A stretch of 24,088 nt of DNA from Planctomycetota bacterium (GTDB lineage Bacteria; Planctomycetota; Phycisphaerae; WQYP01; JAJZKY01), in contig JAJZKY010000002.1 of assembly GCA_021803885.1 (NCBI GenBank), positions 1 through 24,088 on the forward strand. The letters are read 5' to 3'. The notes beneath the pieces were generated by a model that saw only the letters and a program-made list of their open reading frames with translations, had not been told where the DNA came from and made no database searches. Position 1 is the first letter of the stretch. Every line of letters begins with the position of its first letter. Positions 8,048 through 16,071 of the stretch are shown in pieces. A program made the position numbers and the translations under genes.

Positions 8048-9070
8048 TCAATCGTCGCGCACCACAACAACGACGCGCCCCAGGGGATCGGATCGCACCA
8101 GACCCAAGGCGGCATTTATGTCCTCCAGCGGAAAACGCGCGGCGATCGGCGGCCGAACCGCGCCGCATTGGACCAACCGAATCGCCTCCACGAAGTCTTG
8201 CCGAGCACCGTTCCGCGAGCCGATGATTTCCAGTTCGCGCTGCGCGATTTCCGTAGACGTAATGGCCGGGGGTTGTCCGCTTTCCCCGATGACGACTACG
8301 CGCCCGCCATTGCGGACCCAACGGCAGGCGGCGGCCAGCGACGGCGTCGATCCCACGCAATCGAATACGGCCGCGACACCATCCGAATCGGCAAGATCGT
8401 GAATTGCGGCATCGACCTGTTCCACGGCAAACGGATACGTCCAGGTCGCGCCGAAATGGCGCGCCAGTCCCAGCTTTGCCTGGACCCGATCAATCGCAAC
8501 CACCCGGACACCGGCATTTACCAGAACCTGAATCAGGGATAATCCCACGCCGCCGGCGCCCAATACAATAGCGCTCTGGCCGGCGTACAATCCCGCCCGC
8601 CGCGCGGCATGCACGGCCGTTACCACCGCATCAGCGATCAAGCCGCCGATATCGAAGGGTACGTTGTCGGGAAGGCGAAACAAATTTCCGGCCGGCGCTT
8701 TAAAGTACTCCGCAAAGCCGCCGTGGCACATCACCCCTAAAATGCCGCCCAAATGAAGACATTGTTGGTGTCGCCCGACCCGGCAATAGTAACAGTCATG
8801 GCAATTGAAAAAGAGATACGGAACGACACGGGTACCCGGGGTAAGATTCCGCACCGCCCGGCCGACACGCACGACCACGCCAGCCGGCTCGTGACCTAAA
8901 ATATGCGGCAGCTTCGGAACATAGGCCGCCCCCGCGAGGATGTGCAGGTCCGTGCCGCAGATTCCGCTGGTGCGGGTCTCCACGAGCACCTCATCATCGG
9001 CGATTACCGGCAGAGGCATATCGCAGACTCGCAAGGGCTGGTTGATGTCCAACATGACAGCGGCTTTCAT
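8048..9070 (-). CDS. Zinc-dependent medium-chain alcohol/sugar dehydrogenase
   Basis: This 340-residue MDR dehydrogenase should oxidise a secondary alcohol or polyol with NAD(P). Catalytic zinc ligands are visible as Cys38 (GICGTD) and His60-Glu61 (GHEPAG). The structural zinc loop has Cys90, Cys93, Cys96 and Cys104 in CHDCYYCRVGRHQQC. The Rossmann motif is GAGGVG (171-176). The ATG at 9070 overlaps the stop of the GH116-like gene by four bases (ATGA), which points to translational coupling between the two. Similar proteins include sorbitol, threonine and galactitol dehydrogenases; the substrate may be the sugar released by the coupled glycosidase, though that is inference. Confidence 0.94.
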   Translation of the reverse strand: MKAAVMLDINQPLRVCDMPLPVIADDEVLVETRTSGICGTDLHILAGAAYVPKLPHILGHEPAGVVVRVGRAVRNLTPGTRVVPYLFFNCHDCYYCRVGRHQQCLHLGGILGVMCHGGFAEYFKAPAGNLFRLPDNVPFDIGGLIADAVVTAVHAARRAGLYAGQSAIVLGAGGVGLSLIQVLVNAGVRVVAIDRVQAKLGLARHFGATWTYPFAVEQVDAAIHDLADSDGVAAVFDCVGSTPSLAAACRWVRNGGRVVVIGESGQPPAITSTEIAQRELEIIGSRNGARQDFVEAIRLVQCGAVRPPIAARFPLEDINAALGLVRSDPLGRVVVVVRDD

Positions 9071-11292
9071 CGGACCTTCCCCTCCGGCGGCGATTCCCGC
9101 GGGAACGTGGACGTCTCACCGGCTTGTGGTTCTTGCCCCTTCGCCGCGGCAAGCAGGTTCCAGATCACCCCTTGCGAGCAGGCACGGTGGATGTCTTCTC
9201 CGGCGATGGCCAAAGGCAGCAGCCACAGGATCATCATCTGATAGAAGTCCGTGCCGTGAAGAATAGCGCCGGTGTCGGCATTGAGAATATTGGGCATGTC
9301 CCAGGCGGCCGCCTGCCCAATGACAATATCTTCCAGCAAGGCGTGGGCAGTGGTTAGCGCCGCCTTGGTCTTACCGGCGTAAGCCAAGGTGGCGGAGACG
9401 GCAACTGATTCTCCCGTGAAGATGCCGTCGGATTGCGGCGGAGCGGCGCGGTCCCAGCTTCCGTCCGGACGCAGCGCGTTGGCGATACCGTAACGGCTGG
9501 CGCGGCCGCACAAGCGCAACACGGAATCGAGGGTTGCAGCTATCCGCTCGCGTGGGAATATCGCGGCAAGGCCATGCAGATCGGCGCATAACTGGCCGGC
9601 AAGCTGGTTGGCCAGCACCGTATCGGATTGTTCGCCGGTGGCGCAGTCTTTAAAAAGAAGATAATGGCCGCCCGCCCATAGTTTCTCCTCAACCGATTGG
9701 TCGGCGACTTTTTGCCATAGCGCACAATCGGCGACGAACGCCCGATCTCCAATGCCGTGGGCCATACGCTGCGCCATGGCCAAGGCGGCCAGCCAAAGCC
9801 CGTTGACATGAATGGAAGTCCCCCGCCAAGTCCACTTGCCATAAAACTGATTGGGGGCCGGGTCCGGGTCCAAATCGGGCAGGGCGTCGCTATCGCGATC
9901 CAGCCCCTGGGTGAACTGGATGGCCCGCTTCACACTGGGATAAAATTCCAGCAGTGTGGCGCGGTCACGATCGCGCTGCCAGAGCCGATCCACCAGATGC
10001 ACGAAGATGATGCCGTTGAGCGTGTGCAGCGTGCGATAGACGGGATTGGCTAAATCAGCGCCTTGGCCGATACCCAGGGGAATCTCCCCGGTGGGCAGTT
10101 GGAAGTGGACATAGGCGCGCAGCAAGGAAGCCGCCAATTCGGGGAAAAAGAAAACAATTGGCAAGCCGCCATACCAGTCGCTGGGATTGCACACGTGCGG
10201 GGTGGTACGGGGGCTTTCTGTAAGCGCGAAAATTCCAGTTTGACCATACCAGTCTTCGGCTGGGATGCTCTGGCAAGCCCAAAAACTATCTTTGGCGATG
10301 GTATGGAGAATGTTGACCAGTTGATCGCGCAGCCAAACCGGAAGATTCTCCAAGGCATACACCCGCGATTGCCATTGGAAGACGCGCTCCAACAGACGCG
10401 TGTGACGTCCGGCGACGAACTCGGCCACTTCCTGAACGGAACGGAAACGGCGGGCGTAGGCATGACGGTAATGGTGACTGGTACTGCCGGCCCAACGCGG
10501 GCAATACCACGCCAGGACAAATCGTACGAGGCGATGTTCGGACGCAGCCAGCTCCAAATCCGCGGCGAGCGTGACGCCCGGCCGGCTGGTTTCAAACGGG
10601 ACCGGGGCGACAAAATGACGACCCGCCGTTTCCAGACCACCGGCATGGAGTTGGACCGCATCGGGCGTGCCGAGGAGCAGCCCCGCTTCACCCCACGTCA
10701 TGCCGCCGCCGCGCACCGCGCCATCATAAAGCTGAAATTCGAGCGCGTTTGGGCCTCGTTCTTCCGGTGTGGGACCGGGGAAGGCGAGCGTAAGACGGCA
10801 AGCTTGCGCGGCGGCGGTGCAGTTGCGCAGATGAACCTCGAAGATGACGGCCGGGGTGTTTGAGGATTCGGCGTCACCGAGGATGAACGGCGACCAGGCG
10901 CGCAGGCCCACGCCGACGGGACCGGCAAGATCATATTCAATATCCGCCACCGGATAGTGCCCCCAGTAACTCATCGCGCGGGGGCGATCCAGCCCGGGCG
11001 GCGGGCTGCTGCTTAAAGCCCAGGTATGATTCGCAACCGTCAGGGCCAAAAAAGAAAAATTCAGTTCACGGGGCGGAGCAAAGCTGTTGAACAAGGAAGA
11101 GCGCCCCAGCCGGCCGTCGGTATTTAAATCCACACAACCGGTTCCGAGGCCGCCCAGGGGAATTCCGCAGCGGGCGCCCGCCGGATCGAAAATAATGCCC
11201 GGGACCGGTCTGGAGAAACCGGCTGCGGTAAATTCCCGCCATTGTTTCCGCGGTGCGGCAACGTCAAACAGATATGTAGTTTTCTGATCCAT
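9067..11292 (-). CDS. GH116-like glycoside hydrolase (DUF608), cytoplasmic paralogue
   Basis: The 741-residue protein has the GH116 arrangement: an N-terminal beta-sandwich (GBA2_N-like, with GIPLGGLGTGCVDLNTDG at 43-60 and SYWGHYPVADIEYD) and a C-terminal alpha/alpha toroid. Family members are beta-glucosidases, beta-xylosidases and N-acetylglucosaminidases. The likely nucleophile is Glu359 in ALTESPR. Where human GBA2 has the acid/base Asp in a QTYDGW context (recalled from memory), this protein reads NQFYGKW, putting Gly485 there. Unlike its two paralogues in the cluster it has no Tat or Sec signal, so it should act in the cytoplasm. The ATG at 11292 is chosen from homology; its ribosome-binding site is weak, and the gene begins 10 bases after the aldolase stop, suggesting coupling. 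Its end overlaps the alcohol dehydrogenase start. Confidence 0.85.
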   Translation of the reverse strand: MDQKTTYLFDVAAPRKQWREFTAAGFSRPVPGIIFDPAGARCGIPLGGLGTGCVDLNTDGRLGRSSLFNSFAPPRELNFSFLALTVANHTWALSSSPPPGLDRPRAMSYWGHYPVADIEYDLAGPVGVGLRAWSPFILGDAESSNTPAVIFEVHLRNCTAAAQACRLTLAFPGPTPEERGPNALEFQLYDGAVRGGGMTWGEAGLLLGTPDAVQLHAGGLETAGRHFVAPVPFETSRPGVTLAADLELAASEHRLVRFVLAWYCPRWAGSTSHHYRHAYARRFRSVQEVAEFVAGRHTRLLERVFQWQSRVYALENLPVWLRDQLVNILHTIAKDSFWACQSIPAEDWYGQTGIFALTESPRTTPHVCNPSDWYGGLPIVFFFPELAASLLRAYVHFQLPTGEIPLGIGQGADLANPVYRTLHTLNGIIFVHLVDRLWQRDRDRATLLEFYPSVKRAIQFTQGLDRDSDALPDLDPDPAPNQFYGKWTWRGTSIHVNGLWLAALAMAQRMAHGIGDRAFVADCALWQKVADQSVEEKLWAGGHYLLFKDCATGEQSDTVLANQLAGQLCADLHGLAAIFPRERIAATLDSVLRLCGRASRYGIANALRPDGSWDRAAPPQSDGIFTGESVAVSATLAYAGKTKAALTTAHALLEDIVIGQAAAWDMPNILNADTGAILHGTDFYQMMILWLLPLAIAGEDIHRACSQGVIWNLLAAAKGQEPQAGETSTFPRESPPEGKVR

Positions 11293-11302
11293 GTTGATGT
11301 TT

Positions 11303-12154
11303 TCAGCTAGAACCGGCGCCGCCTTTGGATCCAATCGCCCCGGCGCGATGGCGTGGGGGAGTGACCTGTTCCGGGGCGCCCGCGTGGGTCCCTTTAAGCT
11401 CCCGCATGGCCGCGCGATAACCTTCCAGCAGGACGCTTGTATCATTGGCGTACATTAACAAGCGGGCGCCGCATTCACGGGCGCGGCGCAACATCGCAAG
11501 CGAGGAAGTCTGCAGCCCTCCGGCAATCCCAGCCCTGGAGCAGGCCTGCAACACGCGTGCGACCGCTTTCCAGAAGCGGGGGTGTTCAAACTGACCCACG
11601 ATGCCCATGGAAAGCGTCAGGTCATAGGGACCGATGAACAGGGCGTCCACTCCCGGCACGCGGGCAATTTCCTCCACGCGGTTCAGACCGGCTTCGCACT
11701 CAATCTGGATGACGGTCATGGTTTGGCGATTGCACGACTCGAGTTCTTCCGTCGCCGGACGGGAACAAAAGTCGGTGACGGTGCTGCGCAGCCCGTAGCC
11801 ACGGCAACCTTCGGGCGGGAATTTGACCGCCCGCACAATACCGGCGGTTATTTTCGGCGAATGTACATGCGGGACGATGACGCCCATGGCGCCGATATCA
11901 AGAGCCCGGGTAATCAGGTGCGCATGGCTGTCGGTTACGCGCACCAGCGGCGTAAGAGCCGCGCCCTTGGCCACACGGCAGAGGGATTGGATCACGGGAT
12001 AATCGGCGGCAGAGTGTTCGGTATCGACAAAAAAGAAATCGAACCCCACCGTCTTAAGCAGCAAGGCCATCTCCGGATGGAAGCAGTCGTCCAGGGAGGT
12101 TCCATAGACGATTTCGCCGGCACTGAGTTTGTGTTTAGTGGCATTGATTTGCAT
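11303..12154 (-). CDS. HpcH/HpaI family aldolase (2-keto-3-deoxy sugar acid aldolase type)
   Basis: The 283-residue protein is a class II pyruvate-dependent aldolase of the HpcH/HpaI/RhmA group, which splits 2-keto-3-deoxy acids into pyruvate and an aldehyde. Family marks are DFFFVDTEHSA with the metal-site surroundings, LDIGAMGVIVPHVHS, KFPPEGCRGYG, IQIECEAGLNRVEEI (metal-binding Glu) and VDALFIGPYDLTLSMG. The frame continues upstream, but the ATG at 12154 has AGGGA eight bases before it and matches the usual start. It follows the beta-helix gene by 31 bases and precedes the cytoplasmic GH116-like gene by 10. This is the clearest central enzyme of the pathway, and an L-2-keto-3-deoxyrhamnonate-like substrate would fit the RhaT-like permease, but that is only an inference. 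Confidence 0.92.
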   Translation of the reverse strand: MQINATKHKLSAGEIVYGTSLDDCFHPEMALLLKTVGFDFFFVDTEHSAADYPVIQSLCRVAKGAALTPLVRVTDSHAHLITRALDIGAMGVIVPHVHSPKITAGIVRAVKFPPEGCRGYGLRSTVTDFCSRPATEELESCNRQTMTVIQIECEAGLNRVEEIARVPGVDALFIGPYDLTLSMGIVGQFEHPRFWKAVARVLQACSRAGIAGGLQTSSLAMLRRARECGARLLMYANDTSVLLEGYRAAMRELKGTHAGAPEQVTPPRHRAGAIGSKGGAGSS

Positions 12155-12185
12155 AAGCAATTCCCTGTGTTGGGGCAAACCGGGC

Positions 12186-13391
12186 CTACGGGCGCCCGGG
12201 AGCCAACAACTCCGCACCGGTTGTTCCTTGAATTAGTTCGTTCGGCGAATCGCTGTGATTCGTAAGCGAAATCGGCTTGGCGGAAATGACGATGTTGCCT
12301 TTGGCTCCCGGTTCAAGAATCATCGCGCGGCCGGGCGGAAATCCAAAACAATCCAGAAAAAATATGTTGTAGCTGCCGGCCGTGATAACCCCACTTCCTG
12401 GCTGAGAGTCGGTGGCGGCCGTCAGGTGAAAAATATTGCGATTGGAATACCGGCTTAATTTAACTTCCGCTTTGGCGGCCGCATGAAGGTGCGCCACCTG
12501 TATCGTGTTGGCCAAGACGCTGTGACTCGGAGAGGCGCCGGCCAGCAGGATATTGTCCTGGTAGCTGATGATTGCTGTTGCGTACACACGATTAAACAGA
12601 ATCGGTCCGTGGCGGGCATCAAAAAATAAACCGGCTAAGGGGGTGCTGACGGAGGGTCCGCCAAGAGAGGGGGGGAGAGCGGAGCCGGCGGTGGCGATGC
12701 TCGAAAAACGGAACGAGCTATCCGTAATGACGGTGATGCCGTCAATCGGGGTCGGATGCATGGGCCGGAAACGTACGGCGCAGCCGTTCGCCGCGCCGGT
12801 AACCAACAGGCCAAAGCGATAATGACAATCCTCACAACTGTCGATGGTCAGGAGAGTCCCCCGCAACGGGTCGTAATTGATCACGTATTCGCCGCCATCA
12901 ATACGAAAATCCTGCGCCGCGGGAATGACGATGGGCGCGTCAACGCGATAGACGTTGTTGTTGGTGCGCCCGATCGCGCTTCGGCCCTCGATGTAAATAT
13001 CCGCCCCGGTAGCCAGAGCATAGGTGATGGCTTCCTGAATTCCCGCCGTTCGCGTGAAACCTCCCACGGCGCCAGCTTGGGCATTGAGGATTTTCCCTCT
13101 TGCGGTCACAATCACCCGGCCGGTGGGCGAGAGCACCATGGGTTGAGGTTTCCCCGTGGCGGTTTTCGCGAATTCCACGAGCACATAGGGGTGAAGCGCT
13201 CCGCCGGCAGTGCGCCTGGCCGGAGGGGGATTGCCTCCCCGAATAACCATCGCCCCGGCCGGCGCCATTACCAGAGCCGGAATCACGGCGACGCCGACAA
13301 ACACCAGCAAATTCGAGAGCCTGAATCCACAGCGCCGATTATGGTTAGGCGATAGGAGGACCGACTCCAACCCTTTACGCAGCCATTGCAT
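12186..13391 (-). CDS. Secreted right-handed beta-helix (pectate lyase-like fold) protein
   Basis: The 401-residue protein has a hydrophobic segment at about 27-49 (LLVFVGVAVIPALVMAPAGA) preceded by a long basic N-terminus, consistent with a signal peptide or membrane anchor. The region IQEAITYALATGADIYIEG followed by YRVDAPIVIPAAQDFRIDGG resembles the N-terminal cap and first coils of pectin-lyase-like beta-helix proteins, and later repeats such as NIFHLTAA and YNIFFLDCFGF fit further coils. I see no pectate lyase or GH28 catalytic motif, so an enzyme activity cannot be assigned; it may bind or trim the polysaccharide. The ATG at 13391 has AGGGGAA upstream, and this leader is nearly the same as that of the GH36-like gene. 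It starts 30 bases after the upstream GH116-like gene ends. Confidence 0.7.
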   Translation of the reverse strand: MQWLRKGLESVLLSPNHNRRCGFRLSNLLVFVGVAVIPALVMAPAGAMVIRGGNPPPARRTAGGALHPYVLVEFAKTATGKPQPMVLSPTGRVIVTARGKILNAQAGAVGGFTRTAGIQEAITYALATGADIYIEGRSAIGRTNNNVYRVDAPIVIPAAQDFRIDGGEYVINYDPLRGTLLTIDSCEDCHYRFGLLVTGAANGCAVRFRPMHPTPIDGITVITDSSFRFSSIATAGSALPPSLGGPSVSTPLAGLFFDARHGPILFNRVYATAIISYQDNILLAGASPSHSVLANTIQVAHLHAAAKAEVKLSRYSNRNIFHLTAATDSQPGSGVITAGSYNIFFLDCFGFPPGRAMILEPGAKGNIVISAKPISLTNHSDSPNELIQGTTGAELLAPGRP

Positions 13392-13403
13392 GTTGTTTCC
13401 CCT
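13386..13403 (-). promoter_or_regulatory. Ribosome-binding site shared in sequence with the GH36-like gene
   Basis: On the minus strand the start region reads AGGGGAAACAACATGCAA. The GH36-like gene start (23229-23246) reads AGGGGAACAAACATGCAA, matching at 16 of 18 positions, including the second codon. AGGGG is the Shine-Dalgarno element. Confidence 0.6.
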
Positions 13404-13421
13404 GTCGTAAGTGCGAATTAA

Positions 13422-15935
13422 TCAGCTCGAAAGAGGGTGAGTCCGCCGCCCCGCGTCGATAACCCGTTGCACCAGGCTTCCGGGAGCGGTCGCCCGCCGG
13501 ATGTCATTTCCCGCCAGCGCGGCCGGCAGCGCCCAGAGCATCATGTTCTGATAGTAATCGGATCCGTAGATTCGCTGGCCCGTCTGGCCATTTACTTCGT
13601 TCGGCTGCATCCAAGTGTAACCCCATTTGACAATTGCTTCCAAAGAGGTTTTGGCCAGTCGCAACCCGGTGGTTCGCTGACCGTTGTAGATGTAAGTCGC
13701 CGCCAGCATAAAAACTTCCGGCGGAAAGTATCCGTACGTGCCATAGACCACCGGTCCCGCCACCGGCTTGCCATCAGCCTGGGCGAAATTCGCGGCGCCA
13801 TAGCGGTCGATGGCCATACACGTACGCTTAATGGTGTCGAGCACCACCGGCACCCGGCTCTTCTCAAAGACCCCCGGCAAACCGTGGTACTCGGTCATCC
13901 ATTGCCCGTCGAGCTGGCAGGCGAACACCCGATCCGACTTCTTATTCGTTTCCGGTTCGTAATAAGCCAAATAGTATTTACCCGCCCACAGCTTCGATTC
14001 CAAAAGTTCGCTTCCCTCCCGGATCCACGCGGCGGATTGCCGGGCGAAGGCCTTGTCTTGGATATGTTCGGCCATCCGGTTCGCCATCCGCAGCATCGCC
14101 AGGTGAATTCCGCCCACGTGCGGCGTCATGCCAAACCAGGAATTTCCCTCGAACCAGTCCAAACCTTTACCGCGCGGCGTACGCGGCTGCGTTGGGTCCA
14201 CATCGCCCGCCGGCACACTGATGATCCCCTGTTTGCCGGGTCGCAAATTTATGGTGTAGATCACCGCGCGTTTAATGGATGGATAAAATTCCCGCAACAG
14301 AGCGTCATTTCCACCTTCCCGCATCCAGTATCTATCAAACATATCAATATAACATGGACCATCTAGCGTACTCTGCGGTTCAACCAACAATGGTGTCGCC
14401 ATATCCGCCCCGGATCCGAATATCCACGGCGGCGCTCCGTGGGGATGCTGATACGCCTTGTAGCCGCGCAAGGTGGAAAGCGCCAGTTCCGGGAAAAAGT
14501 AGACCACCGGCACATTGCCATAGAAACTGCAGGGGAGGCATTCAATCTGTGGCCAACCCCGTGGACATTCGTTCATCCCAAACAGGCCGTCCTGCGGTTG
14601 GCACCAATCCCCCAACGGTTTGTGAGCTGCCGCCCAATATCCCGTCTTGGTGATCAAGTGCAGGATATTCACCAGAGATTCCCGCAGCCACACCGGCAAT
14701 TCATCGGCTGTATATACCGCCCCCTGCCAGGCCAATACCCGGCGCAATAACGATTCGTGATTCTCCGCAACCATCTCCGCAACGGATAAGGCATTTTTGT
14801 GTTGTTGCGTATACATCCGAACAAAATAATTATCTCCCAGCCCCGGCCATACCGGCGAGTACCACGCCACCACTATTCGAATCACCCTTTCCGCCGCGGG
14901 AGCCAATTCGAAATCCACCGCTACCGAGGCGCCAAAAGTTTCCTCCGTTACTTTCGGTAATGTATGCGTAATACCGCTCCAGGAACTTGCCGTTTCATAA
15001 TCGTATCCATCTATCCAAAGACCACCTCCATACCTGATATGCTGATTTTCAGGTTCAATAATACCCAACACATACCCCACGTTTGTTTCTGCGCTCAGAG
15101 CAACGCCATTAAGATTTTTTCCTTGGACTAAATTACGCCGCGCCTTCGTCAATCCTTTCGCCAATGGCCTATTGGCCAAGAATGGCCAATCACCGATGTA
15201 GCATGGTTCCACTGCACTCCCTGGCGCAATTTGCGCCTCCGCTTGCGTGGGCCCCGGAAAACTTAGCGCCACCGTACCTTTCTGCACCTGCCGCGAGCAG
15301 TTTCTCACGTGTACCTCAAACACCGCGACCGGTATATTTGACGCCTCGACATCACCCGGGATAAACGGCGTCCACGCCCGCAATCCCACACTCACGGGAG
15401 ATCCCGGTGTTTCGTATTCGAGGTCGGCTATGGGATAATGCCCCCAGTAAGCGATGTCGCTGGGCTGACTTACCACCGGCAGTGTCCCAGATGCCGTGGA
15501 TGGTGTGGTCAAAACCCAGCACGGACCACCCGCCACGCTCACTCCCAAAAACCCCATTTTCAGAGGCCCTCGCGTCGGCACACCGGAGTTAAACAACGTA
15601 CAATAGCCAAATGTTCCGTCCGTTTGCAGGTCGAGGCAGCCGGTGGCCACCCCGCCCAACGGCATTCCATTAGGAACCACGTCATCCCGGCGATAGATGA
15701 TTCCGCACGCCGGACGCGAAAATCCTTCGGCGCGAAACCGCGCCCATTGCTTGGCCGGCACGTCGGTCGGAAACAATGTCGGCCCCGTTTTTGCGCGATA
15801 AATTTTTTCGTCCACCGGCGCGCTGCCCGCACCATGGACACTTCCCTGGCGGACAGCGGCCAAGCCGCCGCCTGCGCCCACCGCACCAACCGCCGCCGCT
15901 CCCGCCAACTCCTTGAGAAACTCCCGTCGATCCAT
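13422..15935 (-). CDS. Tat-exported GH116-like glycoside hydrolase (DUF608), paralogue B
   Basis: The 837-residue protein starts with a twin-arginine signal (MDRREFLKEL, then an Ala/Gly-rich core to about residue 35), so it should be exported folded. The N-terminal beta-sandwich contains MPLGGVATGCLDLQTDGTFG (91-110) and AYWGHYPIADLEYE. The C-terminal toroid contains GMNECPRGWPQIE, in which Glu456 is the likely nucleophile, and WFEGNSWFGMTPHVGG, in which Glu596 stands where GH116 enzymes have the acid/base Asp. SD GAGGAT lies about 8 bases before the ATG at 15935. It is a close relative of the gene at 18244-20772, with nearly identical DNA at both ends and a diverged middle (residues about 238-345). 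Family activities are beta-glucosidase or beta-xylosidase; the actual linkage is unknown. Confidence 0.88.
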   Translation of the reverse strand: MDRREFLKELAGAAAVGAVGAGGGLAAVRQGSVHGAGSAPVDEKIYRAKTGPTLFPTDVPAKQWARFRAEGFSRPACGIIYRRDDVVPNGMPLGGVATGCLDLQTDGTFGYCTLFNSGVPTRGPLKMGFLGVSVAGGPCWVLTTPSTASGTLPVVSQPSDIAYWGHYPIADLEYETPGSPVSVGLRAWTPFIPGDVEASNIPVAVFEVHVRNCSRQVQKGTVALSFPGPTQAEAQIAPGSAVEPCYIGDWPFLANRPLAKGLTKARRNLVQGKNLNGVALSAETNVGYVLGIIEPENQHIRYGGGLWIDGYDYETASSWSGITHTLPKVTEETFGASVAVDFELAPAAERVIRIVVAWYSPVWPGLGDNYFVRMYTQQHKNALSVAEMVAENHESLLRRVLAWQGAVYTADELPVWLRESLVNILHLITKTGYWAAAHKPLGDWCQPQDGLFGMNECPRGWPQIECLPCSFYGNVPVVYFFPELALSTLRGYKAYQHPHGAPPWIFGSGADMATPLLVEPQSTLDGPCYIDMFDRYWMREGGNDALLREFYPSIKRAVIYTINLRPGKQGIISVPAGDVDPTQPRTPRGKGLDWFEGNSWFGMTPHVGGIHLAMLRMANRMAEHIQDKAFARQSAAWIREGSELLESKLWAGKYYLAYYEPETNKKSDRVFACQLDGQWMTEYHGLPGVFEKSRVPVVLDTIKRTCMAIDRYGAANFAQADGKPVAGPVVYGTYGYFPPEVFMLAATYIYNGQRTTGLRLAKTSLEAIVKWGYTWMQPNEVNGQTGQRIYGSDYYQNMMLWALPAALAGNDIRRATAPGSLVQRVIDAGRRTHPLSS
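13445..14160 (-). repeat. Direct repeat, arm 1 copy B (3' end of GH116-like gene)
   Basis: This segment matches 18258-18976 with few mismatches over long runs, including silent sites, and with a net difference of three bases (one codon). Within it only a short patch around 13600-13690 is clearly diverged. Confidence 0.85.
15228..15935 (-). repeat. Direct repeat, arm 2 copy B (5' end of GH116-like gene)
   Basis: The segment aligns to 20065-20772 with a constant offset of 4837 bases and no net insertion or deletion. The part encoding the Tat signal and the first residues is almost identical between the copies. Confidence 0.85.
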
Positions 15936-15962
15936 TTTTTACATCCTCATCCATGAAATCCA

Positions 15963-15993
15963 TGGCTCTTTTCCTGCACCGCCCAAAGAGCCA
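15963..15993 (-). promoter_or_regulatory. Leader hairpin before GH116-like paralogue B
   Basis: TGGCTCTTT (15963-15971) pairs perfectly with AAAGAGCCA (15985-15993), a 9-bp stem with a 13-base loop, ending 28 bases upstream of the start codon. No T run follows it on the minus strand, so it is not a standard terminator. It could be an mRNA processing, stability or attenuation element. Confidence 0.45.
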
Positions 15994-16037
15994 CAACACT
16001 TTGAATTGCCGGGGATGCACCCAGTACCGAAAAGCTG

Positions 16038-16066
16038 ATTTTCTGAAACCTCTCCAATGAATTCAA
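16038..16066 (-). promoter_or_regulatory. Possible weak promoter before GH116-like paralogue B
   Basis: On the minus strand TTGAAT (16061-16066) and GAAAAT (16038-16043) are separated by 17 bases. Each matches four of six consensus bases. The -35 element lies at the boundary of the preceding gene's stop region (16072), and the leader would contain the 15963-15993 hairpin. Confidence 0.3.
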
Positions 16067-16071
16067 ATGGG

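Noticed and set aside
7977..8360. N-terminal extension of the BKACE reading frame
   Set aside because: The extension overlaps the alcohol dehydrogenase gene, has no family similarity, and a ribosome-binding site sits just before the ATG at 7976.
10063..10863. Plus-strand open frame of 266 codons opposite the cytoplasmic GH116-like gene
   Set aside because: Its translation has a composition typical of antisense GC-rich coding DNA and no family motif; the minus-strand frame is clearly the gene.
13437..14366. Long plus-strand open frame of 309 codons
   Set aside because: It is antisense to the GH116-like gene, has no recognisable domain or ribosome-binding site, and a similar frame appears opposite the paralogue at 18280-19095 simply because the DNA is duplicated.
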